Assembly: GCA_026008535.1 (NCBI GenBank)
Contig: BRKX01000007.1
Location: forward strand, 60,129,001-60,193,000
Reading direction: 5' to 3'
Length of the DNA: 64,000 nucleotides
Origin: Perilla frutescens
Lineage: Eukaryota; Streptophyta; Magnoliopsida; Lamiales; Lamiaceae
Positions 1 through 10,435 of this stretch are shown here, piece by piece. The stretch's first letter is position 1. The number at the start of each line of letters is the position of its first letter. The translations under genes were made by a program, and so were the position numbers. A model generated the notes under the pieces. That model had not been told where the DNA came from and ran no database searches. It was given only the letters and a program-made list of their open reading frames with translations.

Positions 1-847
1 GGTGGCATTCCTCGTACTTTATGTTGATGACATCTTGCTTATTGGAAATAGTAAGAAGGCGTTGTCAAACATTAGGGTGTGGCTATCCGAGTAGTTCGAT
101 ATGAAGGATCTGGGTGAAGCCGGACATGTCCTTGGCATCAAGATCATTCGAGATCGCCAGAAAAGGATGTTATGTCTGTCCTAGGAAACTTATATCGATA
201 CAGTGCTAGCTAGATTTAGCATGCAAGATTCCAAGAAAGGTTTTATACCTTACAGGCATGGAATTCATCTATCCAAGGAAATGTGTCCCCAAACACAGTC
301 TGAGATAGAGGAAATGAAGAAAGTACCATATGCTTCGGCTGTGGGAAGTTTGATGTATGCTATGCTATGCACTAGGCCTGATATATGCTATGCCGTTGGC
401 ATGGTAAGCAGATATCAGTCTAACCCTGGATAAGGTCACTGGACTGCGGTCAAAAACATTCTCAAGTACCTTAAACGGACTCGAGACTACATGTTGGTTT
501 TCCGCTTTGATAGCTTAGTACCTTTGGGTTACACGGACTCAGATTTTCAATCCGACAAAGATCAGAGTAAGTCTATCTCGGGCTATGTGTTTACACTAGG
601 AGGTGGAGCCATCGCATGGAGGAGCATTAAGCAGAAATGCATTGCGGATTCCACCATGGAAGCTGAGTATGTAGCTGCCTCTGAGGCTGCAAAAGAGGCT
701 ATCTGGATCTGCGGGTTCCTAGTGGGCTTGGGCGTGGTTTCTGAGGACAACCTGGCTGATCCATTCACGAAGAGCCTGGCAGCTAAGACCTTTGATGGTC
801 ACGTGGAGAAAATGGGAGTGAGATGCAGACCCGGTAGCGCAGTTTGA
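1..847 (+). pseudogene. Copia-1 pol, 3' part: RT end and RNase H, broken
   Basis: C-terminal part of a Ty1/copia polyprotein, cut by the window start. The frame beginning at base 2 opens on the RT catalytic motif LYVDDILLIG and runs to base 847. It passes the RT connection region (ARFSMQDSKK, YASAVGSLMYAM, RPDICYAVGMVS) and enters RNase H (GYTDSDFQSDKDQSKSISGY, MEAEYVAASEAAKE). Three in-frame stops break it, near 92, 182 and 431. After GLGVV the frame jumps straight to SEDNLADPFTKSL near base 739. About 60 residues normally found there in copia RNase H, including the CDN-type segment, are absent, so there is an in-frame internal deletion. It ends just before a purine tract and an LTR. The family call is secure, and the protein cannot be functional. 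Confidence 0.9.
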
Positions 848-914
848 GTTGATAGTTTTAGATTGGAGAGTTTGCCAGTTAGTTATTATGCTTGAAAGTC
901 ATGCTTCAAGTATA

Positions 915-924
915 AGTGGGAGAT
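915..924 (+). other. Polypurine tract of Copia-1
   Basis: The purine-rich stretch gtgggagat abuts the LTR start (TGTTAG at 925). This is where plus-strand priming occurs in LTR retrotransposons, and it supports the LTR boundary chosen. Confidence 0.6.
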
Positions 925-2371
925 TGTTAGTTTTGTATACTGGAAGACTCATCTTTGTATACTTTTCTGATGATATGATGATATGAAATGAAAGTTATTG
1001 CAGTAACTGTTTGCATTTAGATTATGTTCTATAATTGTTTTATGCAATGTTCCATATACTTACATTGTAGATGATATGGTGTGGGGAGTCACATGGTAAG
1101 ATCATATCATTAGAACCTTGTAATGTATTAAAGAGCTCACGGCTTAGATGGTCCTGAACACACCATCGGTACATCGTAGAATAATCTGATAAGTTAGTTT
1201 ATCTTGACTAACTGATTATTTTAGTACACTAGTTAATGTATTGAGGAGGATCACGATAGTATACTATTCTCTGTCTCTGACCCAGTTACTGAGAGAATAA
1301 AGATCCACAGAGTTCGGGTTCTGAACTCATGTGATATTGGCGAGCATATGTGTGTGTTGTTTATTACTTTGATTTATCAATGGGTGAGATCTTTTCGTAG
1401 ATCGAATTCGATATCTTGGGTAATAACAATGTATATATGATGTCTCGAGCAGTATGCATGAGCACTGTGTCCTGGTGCGCCAGGTTGATGATGTTCTCTT
1501 GAGGAAGCACAAGTTCATGTTGAAACCCTGCAGGTGGAATTTATTCCGTACATGAATAAAGCTTGTGTGGTACTACTCAAGGTTTTAGATGTTAATTAAT
1601 TATAGCTGTCAGAGGCTTACATAATTAATTAATGAACATTATATCTTAAACACAGGGAATGGCTGGACTAAAGGAGAAAACATATTCGTAAATATGTATT
1701 AAATTGGTAGGTCAGTTTTACTTCTTTAGTGGAATAAAAGTAAAACTTAATTTATTTAATTATATCCTAGGTTTATTGGATATTGGATATTAAATAAATT
1801 AGTGGGCCAATTTAATATTCTTCTAGATCCCTGTTGTAGCCCAATTGACTGAAAGTGGACTGTATATTAAACTTGAGATAGAGGCCCAGCCCAATAGGGT
1901 TGAAACATGAAATTTTCGCCCCTCCCTATATATAAGGGGAGGGGGGCACGAAAATTTGATGATAATATTCATAGGAAATCAGCCCCTCTTTGTCTCTTAA
2001 AGTTATCCACAAATTTCACAACTCTATCTAGTAGATTTCAGCCCACTCTGAATCTAGATACAGTCCGGGAATACAACAGAAGATCTTGGAGTAGAATCTG
2101 TGGTGCTTGATTTTTTGAGGTGTTAGGTGGTGCCATACAGTGTTCATTCAACAACAAGATTAGATCTTTAATCTTGTCCATAGACCGTCTATCGATTTGT
2201 AAGTAGATTCGTTTTTATGTCTTCCGCTTTATTAGATTCGAATCTGCTTTGCATGCTTTTTTATTAGACTGTGATAAACATGCATGTTATATAAAATTAT
2301 GATTTGCATGAACACGGATTAATGAACAACCAAATGGTCCTGCGGTGGTTTAATTCGAAAAAACCCCAACA
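925..2371 (+). mobile_element. 3' LTR of Copia-1
   Basis: The 1447-bp LTR begins TGTTAGTTTTGTATACTGG after the polypurine tract and ends CCCCAACA. Two near-identical copies lie at 16593-18037 (minus) and 53930-55368 (plus), and their ends define these boundaries. The 5' LTR and left target-site duplicate would lie upstream of the window. The short reading frames inside (for example 1327-1518 minus, 1907-2110 plus) recur in the other LTR copies and show no protein features, so they are not annotated as genes. Confidence 0.88.
1927..1935 (+). promoter_or_regulatory. TATA box of the Copia-1 LTR
   Basis: TATATATAA lies between GC-rich flanks (ccctccc and ggggaggggg). The same position in the other two LTR copies also has a TATA-like core. 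Likely the U3 promoter core. No transcription data were used. Confidence 0.5.
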
Positions 2372-3205
2372 TAGAACACTTACGAAGAACGCATTTTTTT
2401 CGGCAGAAATTTCTTGGCTTTCAAAGCTTCTCACTCTCTCAATTTAGAAGTGAATGGATGGTTAATGAGTAAGTGAAAGCAAAAGGGGTGGTCCCCCATT
2501 TATAGGAGGGAGTTTGGCTTCCTTGAGAAGCCATTCCAGTGTGGAAACACTGCAAAAGTTACCCCGGGTTCGGTTAAAAGCTGCTTTATTCGATGTCGAG
2601 ATCCAAATGACCTCAGACACGAAATCTAAAAATACCGAGAGACTCGTTGGCTCGAATACTAGTGAACCAACTTGATTCGTGAAGAAGACGAGGTCGATAG
2701 AAGAAAGACGAGCACAGATTCCCTTTTTGGAATTACTTTTTACTATTCACTCAGACTGATAGATTTTGCTCATGAGCGTTCGATTGACCTCAGAATGAAA
2801 ATCCGTGAAAGCCAACGGAATTCTTGAGTCATTTCCCATAAGAGGGGCCTAATAGAACAAGATTCGGATCAACGAGGAGGATTTCGTAAATTTCTCAAAA
2901 CACGAACGCACGTAAAAGTTACTATCCATTAATCTTTTAAATGCGTTTTTCATCACCGGGAACTCAAATGACTTCAGAATTAAAATCTGAAAACACCGGC
3001 AAACTCCTTGAGTTAAAATCTTTCTAACGAGACTACGAATGGCCATAAAAGAATTAGGATCACATTTTCCGAAAAGACGATTTTCACGAAAATTGACCCC
3101 TAAAGTCGTGACTGACATCCGACGTTAATTAACCTCATTTAAATTTCTTCCTTAACTAATTAATTATCATTAACAATCCTCTAAATCTTATTTGAAAATC
3201 TGGGG
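2372..3205 (-). repeat. Fossil LTR-like sequence, probably gypsy, truncated
   Basis: No coding sequence is supported here. On the minus strand the stretch opens near 3214 with AAAACACCCCAGATTTTC, which resembles the start of gypsy LTRs with a TGTAA..CCCC terminus. It then runs through AT-rich sequence until it is cut by the Copia-1 LTR at 2371. The 89-residue frame at 2849-3118 (minus) resembles no protein I recognise. The call rests only on general LTR character and position. Confidence 0.3.
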
Positions 3206-3614
3206 TGTTTTAATTTTATTCGACTTATGTTACCCTTTGATAAGTTAGAAAATAAGTTGTGCTCTTAAATGATTCAAATAAAGGAAAATTACAGATAGGG
3301 AAGTTTGCTAAATCTAATTTGGTAAAAAAAAATGCTTTAAGGGGGGTGTATTGGATTAGAATTTTGATGGATTTTAAAGGAGTTTTAAAAGTCTATGGAT
3401 TTTATAAATCCATAGACTCCACATAGAGTCTCGCAACTCTACGCAGGGTCTGGCGGATTTTGTATATGGATTTCAGACCGATTTTGGACGATTTCAATGG
3501 ATTTGAAATCATTTTTTCCAGTGCTCGATGGAACACAGTGATTGGTGGGCCCGGGGAAAAATGGAACCCAACGACTACTGGGAAGAGAGGCCATGCCACA
3601 TCATCATCTCTTGC

Positions 3615-4226
3615 GACAATTGCGACGACGGAGAATACTTGCTCAGTTCGACTACTAGTTGTCAGAATCTCTACTCTTCCTGCCACATCATCGTCTCTTC
3701 CTAGAAAGAGTTGATCGTTAGCGAATGAATCAGTTTCCAAACCTGCTGTTGCAGAGGCGTTTGGATCTCCATTTGCGCCAGCAAATCTCATCTAAAGCCC
3801 ATAACTCTGTGCCTCTTTGTTGATCAACTCCAGCTTGTTTTTGATGTCTCTGATTTTCCGACCAAGTCTGAGACGAATGAAATAGTTAGAGGGTGAGGTT
3901 CTGAACCTAAGGTTGTTCTTGACGGAAGATCTACGGAGGTGGACGTAGATGAAGATGTCCAAAACGTGGTCAGTTTGGAATGCCACATCTTCGAGATTAT
4001 CGAGCCATCTTTTCACAGCTCTATCGGTGATGTGCCGCATCTTGGCGTCATACAAGACCTGCTGAATCATGTCGAAACTAATTTTTAGATTTTCCAAATC
4101 TTTCTTGAAATCACGAATGAATTTGATGTTTTCCGCTGAAACTGAGACCAGCTTTTTAATGACACCTTGAACGATGGGACCAACAATGGCACCTACGATG
4201 CCGCCAACAATAGCTTCATCCATCAC
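3615..4226 (-). pseudogene. Captured NLR (CC-NB-ARC) resistance gene fragment
   Basis: The frame 4226-3792 encodes 144 residues that look like the Rx-type N-terminal coiled-coil domain of plant CNL proteins. It starts MMDEAIVGGIVGAIV, has FIRDFKKDLENLKISFDMIQ, then VKRWLDNLEDVA (residues 71-82), then a VLDIF segment in the place of the usual VLDEF. One TAG stop (3792-3794) separates it from an in-frame continuation with ETDSFANDQLFLGRDDDV, the linker into NB-ARC. Similarity ends at SVVAIV near 3615, just before the P-loop, which is missing. Sensing and nucleotide-binding functions are therefore absent. It lies inside a PIF/Harbinger element, which points to gene capture. Any regulatory effect on parent NLR genes is inference. 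Confidence 0.8.
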
Positions 4227-4285
4227 AACAGACTGCCTTAATTTTCTGTGTTTCCGACTTCTGTGTACGTGTGTGATTGTTGGTG

Positions 4286-4287
4286 TA

Positions 4288-4320
<33 letters not shown>

Positions 4321-4321
4321 A
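4286..4321. repeat. (GT)n(GA)n microsatellite
   Basis: A tgtgtgtg run passes directly into gagagaga, just upstream (on the minus strand) of the captured NLR start codon. It may come from the NLR 5' leader or promoter. Reading frames across it on both strands are low-complexity and rejected. Confidence 0.85.
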
Positions 4322-4968
4322 TATGCCAGCGGTCGCTGGGGTGCCCGATTCATGACCTCACCGACCGCTACACTGCAACGGGCATCGAATTTTTTAAATC
4401 CATCAAAATCTTGTGTCCAGAGGTCGGATTTCATCCTTCGCATTTTTAAAGTGAAATTGAGTTCAAATCCAATGAAATCCATGACTTTTTAAAGTCCATG
4501 GATTTTTGAATACATCCAGATTTTTAAAGACTTTTAAAAGTCTGAATTGAATACATCAGAATTTTAAAGGACTTTTATAAGTCTGGATTGAATACACCAG
4601 GATTTTAAAGGACTTTTAAAAGTCTGGATTGAATGCACCCGAATTTTAAAAGTCCTTTAAAATCCATCAAAATCCCAATCCAATACACCCCCTAAGAATA
4701 TGCTCTGATTTTTTCTCGGGTTGATCGAAAAAGTTTCAAACATCGTGCCAAATCTTGAATTTTCCCATTTCGAGTTCAAATGAACACTTGGCACAGTTTT
4801 AAGTTCAAAGGTAATAGATTTGGATAACATAAGGCACGTCTGTCATTAACCAATTTCTTTTTCAAAATATTATCTTATTCGTAATTATCATATTCTTTTT
4901 CCATCATTATCCTATTCCATCATTATCCTCTTTCTTTTATTCGTTATTATTTTTATTTACTTTTCTTC

Positions 4969-4976
4969 TATAAATA
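4969..4976 (+). promoter_or_regulatory. TATA box of the fossil Gypsy-A-type LTR
   Basis: TATAAATA in the context cttctataaatagga. The same core occurs in both Gypsy-A LTRs on the minus strand (20390-20397 and 28073-28080), so it is a conserved LTR promoter core. Confidence 0.5.
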
Positions 4977-5645
4977 GGAGCCTTAGGTTTCATTTTTCAT
5001 TCTTTTTTCAAATTGAAATGCCGAGCAGCTTCTATAGAAGACACAGAAGAAAGAGACTTCTAGTTGAGATCAGAATCAGAATCTACATCTAATTGTTACA
5101 GATCTGATTGCCAGATGGATTTTTATTATATAAAATGTATTTTGGGTTATTAAGCTCTCTGATATTTATAAAATGAATGTGATTGAATGTCCCACTCATG
5201 ACTGTATTTGATGTGCCCTCCTGACTCATGTAAGTCTTACTACTATTTATGGTGACGAAACTATAATGGTTCACGATATCGAGCCCCAAGCAAACAGGGA
5301 AATGTCCAACCTTAAGCAGCTGGGTTGTGTAAATGAACCGACTCACCGTAAGCGTTCTAGGGGAGAGTGGTGCGCAATGATGGAACTAAAATGATTTTGT
5401 ATGGATGGAATTCACAAATTTTCTGTTTTAAAAGCTTTCCATGATATGCTTAAAATATGATTGGATATTCTGTTTTATAAAATGATTGTGAAGGTTTTTT
5501 TCTCAAAAGTACCCACTGAATGCATTAGTACTCACGCCCAAAATCTTTTCAAATATTTTCAGGATGAGCTGCGGGATGGTGGATGGTTGTGCTAAGGCTA
5601 ACTGAGAACGTGCTTTCTTTTGAGTCTGAATAAATGTGGCTTTTT

Positions 5646-6130
5646 AGCAGATTTTAATAAATTTTATTTTTAGTCAAATTTATATTTCAATTCTTAATTA
5701 TCAGGTTGGGATTTTCTTTTGTGGATACTTTCAAACCTAGTCATGCACGTTAAAATCTCAACTAATCTTTCTAAAATATACATTTTTTGTAGTGAAATTT
5801 TTAAAATTAAATTATCCATTGTCTGCTGCAGTCAAGGTAAGAGTGGACGCCGCCAGTTTCAACTAAAATAATTGTTTCATTTTAAATACTATTAGTAAAC
5901 TGTCGAATTCACTATATATTTTAAAAAATAATCCTACATCACGCAGTTTTATTCAATAAATAAATATATTTGACCTCCTTTAATTTGTTTGATTCGTTAA
6001 ATTTTGGTCACTCTCTCCTGTGAAGCCGCGTGCCGCGCCGGATGAGATTCCCTGTTACCGTTACAATTTTTGCACTATGATTTTTTTTTAATTTTCTCTT
6101 TTCATTTCTTCCCTTGATTTGAATTTTTTA
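5646..6130. other. AT-rich sequence, nothing recognised
   Basis: No reading frame, repeat family or RNA gene could be supported between the fossil LTR and the E0 region. Long homopolymer-rich AT stretches only. Confidence 0.4.
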
Positions 6131-7809
6131 TGATGAAGTTTAGTTTTACATATACTAGTTTTGCACCCGTGTGATGCACGATAATTATCGAACTTAATTG
6201 AAAGATAATATATATGTATTATAATTTTATATAAATAAATGAACTAAAAAACTATAGAATGTTACAAATTTTGAAATATTTATCTATATACAATATTTGT
6301 AGTGATCAAAGTATAACACTAATAAATTCACTAAAAAATTATATATAGTCAAAATATTTCAGCATGTCAAACAAATTAAATAAAGTAAAAAGTAATAAAA
6401 ATCTATATAAATTTACATTTAAGCAATTAAAAAATTTATCATAATATTAATCACAATATTTTTGAAGCCATGTCTATATATTACATATGAAAAATATAAA
6501 TCGACAAACAATCTAAATATATTTTGCAAATAGATTAAATGATACATATTAAAAACGAGCAAGTTATGGTCGGTTAAATTTTTAAGATTTTTTTAATTGC
6601 TGACATCATCATTTTTAATGGGTTTGAACGAAAATAACCCTTCTTCCTTTATTTTTTTGCCCTATTATTTACGAAATTGCCACCTTAAATCTCAACCATT
6701 GGATCATTAAATTGGATGATGTAAAAAAATAATAGGGCAAAAAATAAAGGAAGGAGGGCTATTTTCGTCCAAATCCATTAAGAATGATGATGTCAGTTAT
6801 TAAAAAAAATCTTAAAAACTTTAACCGACCATAACTTGCTCGTTTTTAATCTAATGCACATAGAAAATATATCAAATTAAAGCTCTCTTCATGCTCTTTC
6901 ATTTAAGATCTCGAAAGGCTATGTTTAGATGAAAAAAATATGAACGAAAAATAAAAAAGAAAATTTTTTACACGTGCCCAGGTTGTAAATACTTTCGTTA
7001 GCATATAATAATTATTCGTCAGCATTATGATAACATATGATAACGTATGCTAACGAAGCATTTGTCATATGCTAACATAATGTATTCGATGTGCTAACAA
7101 AGAATTATCATAATGGTAGTGTAGTATAAATTTATTAGGGTTTATTAAATCTCAATTATTGTTTATTTAATCTTGATTATGGTTTATTCCATCTAATTAT
7201 CATTATTTTTTTAAAATTTAATTTTTTATTGATAGTTCTTAATTGATTATTATGGTTTATCCCATCCAATTATGGTTTATGACGTATGTTGACAAAGTAT
7301 TGTCATATGCTAATGTAGTGTATTCGCAATGATGACGAAGCAAAACCATAATGCTAACGTAGTACAAATATATTATTATTATGATTTGTTCTAACTCATT
7401 TAGGGTTTACCACATCCAATCAATGTTTATTTCATCTAATTAGCTTTATTTCATCAAATTATGATTTTTTCCATTTATTTAGGGTTTATTAAATCAAATT
7501 AGGTTTATAATTAATTTTTAGAATATTTTTTTCGCTAACAATATTTGAAAACTTTAATTAGCATAACTATAATGCTTCGTTAGCATTATGATAATACTTC
7601 GTTAGCATAATGATCTGTTGTCAAATCCTCCGTGATTTTTATAAGAATTACCAAATTACGTTAATATCCCTGCGTGAAAACTTTTTAGATATTACAGAAT
7701 TGTCACCGCCTTTTTCATCAAATCTAGACCTTTGATTTTTGATGCATGTGTGGGTGAGATATGTTTTCATTTCTCACACAAGGAATTGTTTTTATTTAAC
7801 CCCACCCCT
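6131..7809. mobile_element. E0: element with an (TA)n-adjacent right end, left end undefined
   Basis: Read inward on the minus strand from 7809, the right end is aggggtggggttaaataa, followed by tctcacccacacatg and an aaggcggtgaca block. That block recurs in E1 at 7919-7931, so E0 belongs to the same group of elements that abut TA tracts. Its interior has dispersed copies of atgctaacgaag (7020-7120, 7280-7345, 7555-7610). The left end is uncertain: ttttgcacccgtgtgatgca near 6160 resembles a common plant repeat motif but I could not tie it to E0. No coding sequence. Confidence 0.45.
6549..6850. repeat. Large imperfect inverted repeat (hairpin)
   Basis: The left arm 6549-6670 is mirrored by the right arm 6729-6850. 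The outer ends are ttaaaaacgagcaagttatg and cataacttgctcgtttttaa, and inner sequences such as aaggaaggagggctatttt also pair. Arms are about 120 bp with a roughly 58-bp loop. It looks like a foldback MITE. Part of the right arm resembles E1 near 7990-8050, which links it to the neighbouring elements. Confidence 0.8.
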
Positions 7810-7834
7810 ATATATATATATATATATATATATA
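7810..7834. repeat. (TA)n microsatellite between E0 and E1
   Basis: Uninterrupted TA dinucleotides abutted on both sides by transposon termini. Confidence 0.95.
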
Positions 7835-8311
7835 GGGGTGGGTTCAAATAGGAACCAATCTCCCCATGAGAACCTAGGAACTAATCAAATTCAAGGATTT
7901 TGATGACATAACGGATAAAAAGGCGGTGACATAGTTGTAAATATGTAAAATTCAAAATATAAGGGGTAATTCCAGATTTTTTTAATAAAGTGATGTCATC
8001 ATCTTTTAAAAAATTCTTAAAAACTTTAAATAATCATAACTTACTCATTTTTTTTATCCAATTTACACAAAAAATATATCAAATTAAAGATTTTTTCATG
8101 ATCTTTCATTTAAGATCCATAGTGCATATGTTTATTTGAGCAAAAATTGATGAAAAATACAAAAAAAAAACTTTTTTCACGTATATTCAACACGTAACTG
8201 TCATATATTGCTAATATGATATCACAATATTGCTCATATCTTGTGTTTATGTTGCTAATATGATTGGTTCCTAGGTTCTCACGGGGGTATTAAGTTCCTA
8301 TTTGAACCATT

Positions 8312-8313
<2 letters not shown>
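7835..8313. mobile_element. E1: 479-bp MITE inserted in (TA)n
   Basis: Terminal inverted repeats: left ggggtgggttcaaatagga, right (read inward) tggaatggttcaaatagga. A second matched block follows (gagaacctaggaacta against tggttcctaggttctc). It is non-coding and flanked on both sides by TA tracts, so no discrete duplication can be read. Internal blocks (aaggcggtgaca, cataacttactcattt) match E0 and the 6549-6850 inverted repeat. Confidence 0.8.

Positions 8314-8358
<45 letters not shown>
8314..8358. repeat. (TA)n microsatellite between E1 and E2
   Basis: Pure TA run of about 45 bp between the ends of E1 and E2. Confidence 0.95.
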
Positions 8359-8361
<3 letters not shown>

Positions 8362-8598
8362 GTTGGTTATAATAGGTACTCATCTTGGTGTGTAAATGTG
8401 CGTACTGTGCTTGTTTAGTGTACTTTTAGTGCTTTTCTTACTGTATTTTTGGTGCTAAATATTTTTAGCACCAAAATAAAATAAGAAAAGCACTAAAAAA
8501 ACTAGCACCAAAATACAGTAAGAAAAGCACTAAAAGTACACTAAACAAGCACAGTACGCACATTTACACACCAAGATGAGTACCTATTTGAACCAACT

Positions 8599-8600
<2 letters not shown>
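8359..8600. mobile_element. E2: 242-bp near-palindromic MITE in (TA)n
   Basis: Arms of roughly 100 bp are nearly perfect reverse complements: ggggttggttataatagg at the left, cctatttgaaccaactcc at the right, with gcacagtacgcacatttaca paired to its mirror. The interior contains repeated gtgctttt and tttttagcacc words, the same vocabulary that fills E3 and E4. It is non-coding, with TA tracts on both sides. A read-through RNA would form a long hairpin. Confidence 0.88.
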
Positions 8601-8633
<33 letters not shown>

Positions 8634-8636
8634 ATA
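8601..8636. repeat. (TA)n microsatellite between E2 and E3
   Basis: Fifteen TA units, then tctata, leading into the E3 terminus. Confidence 0.95.
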
Positions 8637-8839
8637 GGGTTGGGTTCCAGAAGGAACCACACCCTAGGTGAGAATCGAGAACCAATCTGAGCTATAGATC
8701 TCGCCTATTTGGACGACCAAGATATGTTCCAAAATTAAAAAAAATGCGATGGCAATCTCGTAATAACGTCCAACTTCACTGCCCCTGAATCTTAGTAAGG
8801 GTAAAATCAGAAATTTTGAAAATATATGAATACTCAGAA

Positions 8840-10330
8840 TTTACGTGTATATTTTTCAATTCAGGGTTTTAGCACTATCATTTCCTATTTTAGCATTGTC
8901 ATGGCCTTTTTTAGCATTGTCATGACTTATTTTAGCATGACTCTTTTTTAGCATTAGCATAAAAAAATATCATCGACATTGATATTGAATTATCAATACA
9001 GTGCAACCACGAACTTACGCAAACCCAGGAGCCAAAAAAATTGGAGAGAAACTGAAAAAAACTCGAATTCAACCGTCAAACTCCCCCGCAAACATCATTA
9101 AAATCTTCAGAAAGCATGAAAACTCAAGATTATATGTCGTTCATTTTTATTTTTCAGAAATTTCGTTTGATTTTCTAGCAATTATATTATGTTGATTTAG
9201 CAGTTTCCGTTTGCTATAAAACATTCATTTAGTAATATATTATGATGATTTAGCAATTTCTTTCGTGTTTTTGTAAGCATAGCACATACAAAAATCTAAT
9301 CTTCAACAAACTGTGTTTATTTTATTGCATGATAATTTGTTCATTTTTATTCTGCTCATGACGAAAAACCTGTATGAAAATGTTAACCCTACCAGTGTTG
9401 GCAAAGTATTTGTAATTTATGTGTATATTTTTCAATTTCGCATTTTGGCATTATCATTTCCTATTTTAGCACTGTCATGGCTTATTTTAGCACTCTCATG
9501 ACTTATTTTAGCATGCCATTTGTGTTGGCATTAGCATGAAAAATGTCGTCGGCATTTCAAAAAACCCATGAACAAACACTGTTACAAGTTGAAAAATTGT
9601 GATTTTTTATTTTAGTATTGTCATGACATTTTTAGCATGAGTCTTGTCTCAACATTACCATAAAAATTTTTTATCAGCATTGTAAAAAACCTATAAACAA
9701 ACACTGTTACACGTTGTTCAATTGTCATTTCCTATTTTAGCATTGTAATGACTTGTTTTAGTTTTGTCATAACTTATTTTTGAACTAACACGACCGTTGT
9801 TTAGCGTGACACTTGTTTTAGCATTAACATGAAAAATGTCATTGGCATTTCAAAAAACCCATGAACAAACACTGTTACATGTTGTTGAATTTGTGATCTT
9901 TTATTTTAGCATTCTCAGGCTTATTTTAACATTGTCATAATTTATTTTAGCACTAACACAGATCCTCTTTAGCATGACTACTGTTTTAGCATTAGCATAA
10001 AAAATGCCATTTTCTCCCTAACCCTACCTCCACTTATTTTTAAGCACTATTATTTTACAATTTTTTAGCACAGTTATCTCTAATTTTAGACTTATCTTTC
10101 ACACAGAAAAGGGAATATAAGCAGTATGTATATTAGCATTATACAAAAATCAATATTTTGTAGTAATTGAAACATATTATCATTAAAGTAAACATATAAC
10201 CTCATAATATTGTTAATAACTAAATGTAATGCATTCTCATTAAAAGAAAACGTCTTATTAGCAGTATAACGAACTATATTAGCACCACAGATGGTAAAAT
10301 CAGCATTATCGAAACCTTTATTAGCAATGC
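8840..10330. repeat. Array of TTTTAGCA(T/C)T words in E3
   Basis: No gene. Short phrases such as ttttagcattgtcatgactt and tttcctattttagcac recur dozens of times, some in blocks repeated at about 290-560 bp (8850, 9420, 9720). Frames at 9001-9195 and 9313-9501 (plus) lie in these repeats and are rejected. Confidence 0.75.
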
Positions 10331-10435
10331 AAGAAAAAAATATTAGCTATGCCTATTAGCATTACAGGAAAGAATATTATTATCATTAATAAAAAATCAG
10401 TATGAAAAAGTACAAAAAAATGTATATATTTCTTC

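Larger units (their letters stand above)
3341..4692. mobile_element. PIF/Harbinger-like DNA transposon carrying an NLR fragment
   Basis: Termini are inverted repeats. The left is GGGGGGTGTATTGGATTAGA and the right, read inward on the minus strand, is GGGGGTGTATTGGATTGGGA; similarity continues through ttttgatggattttaaagga. The flanks are TAA on both sides (3338-3340 and 4693-4695), the TWA duplication expected of PIF/Harbinger. Several degenerate copies of the terminal motif (ggattttaaaggactttt, gtctggattgaata) are stacked between 4480 and 4690. No transposase is present. The interior holds an antisense fragment of a resistance gene (3615-4226). Confidence 0.82.
3215..5645 (+). mobile_element. 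Fossil LTR related to Gypsy-A, split by a PIF/Harbinger element
   Basis: Both halves match the reverse complement of the Gypsy-A LTR. Shared stretches include cgacttatgttacc, ctcaaataaaggaaaatt (one base differs), tttctcgggttgat, the TATA region ctataaatagga, ggttgtgta..cgactcaccgt, and tactcacgcccaaa..ttttcaggatgagctgcggg. The order is collinear once 3341-4692 is removed. The right end dissolves after gtctgaataaatg near 5630. It is an old, truncated copy in the opposite orientation to Gypsy-A. No internal region follows, so it may be a solo LTR remnant. Confidence 0.75.

Noticed and set aside
4174..4482. Frames on both strands across the GT/GA run (91 and 88 residues)
   Set aside because: Low-complexity translations of a microsatellite next to the captured NLR start.
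6150..6190. Helitron or other element end at ttttgcacccgtgtgatgca
   Set aside because: No CTRR end with hairpin and no paired terminus found; a common plant repeat motif but boundaries are unsupported.
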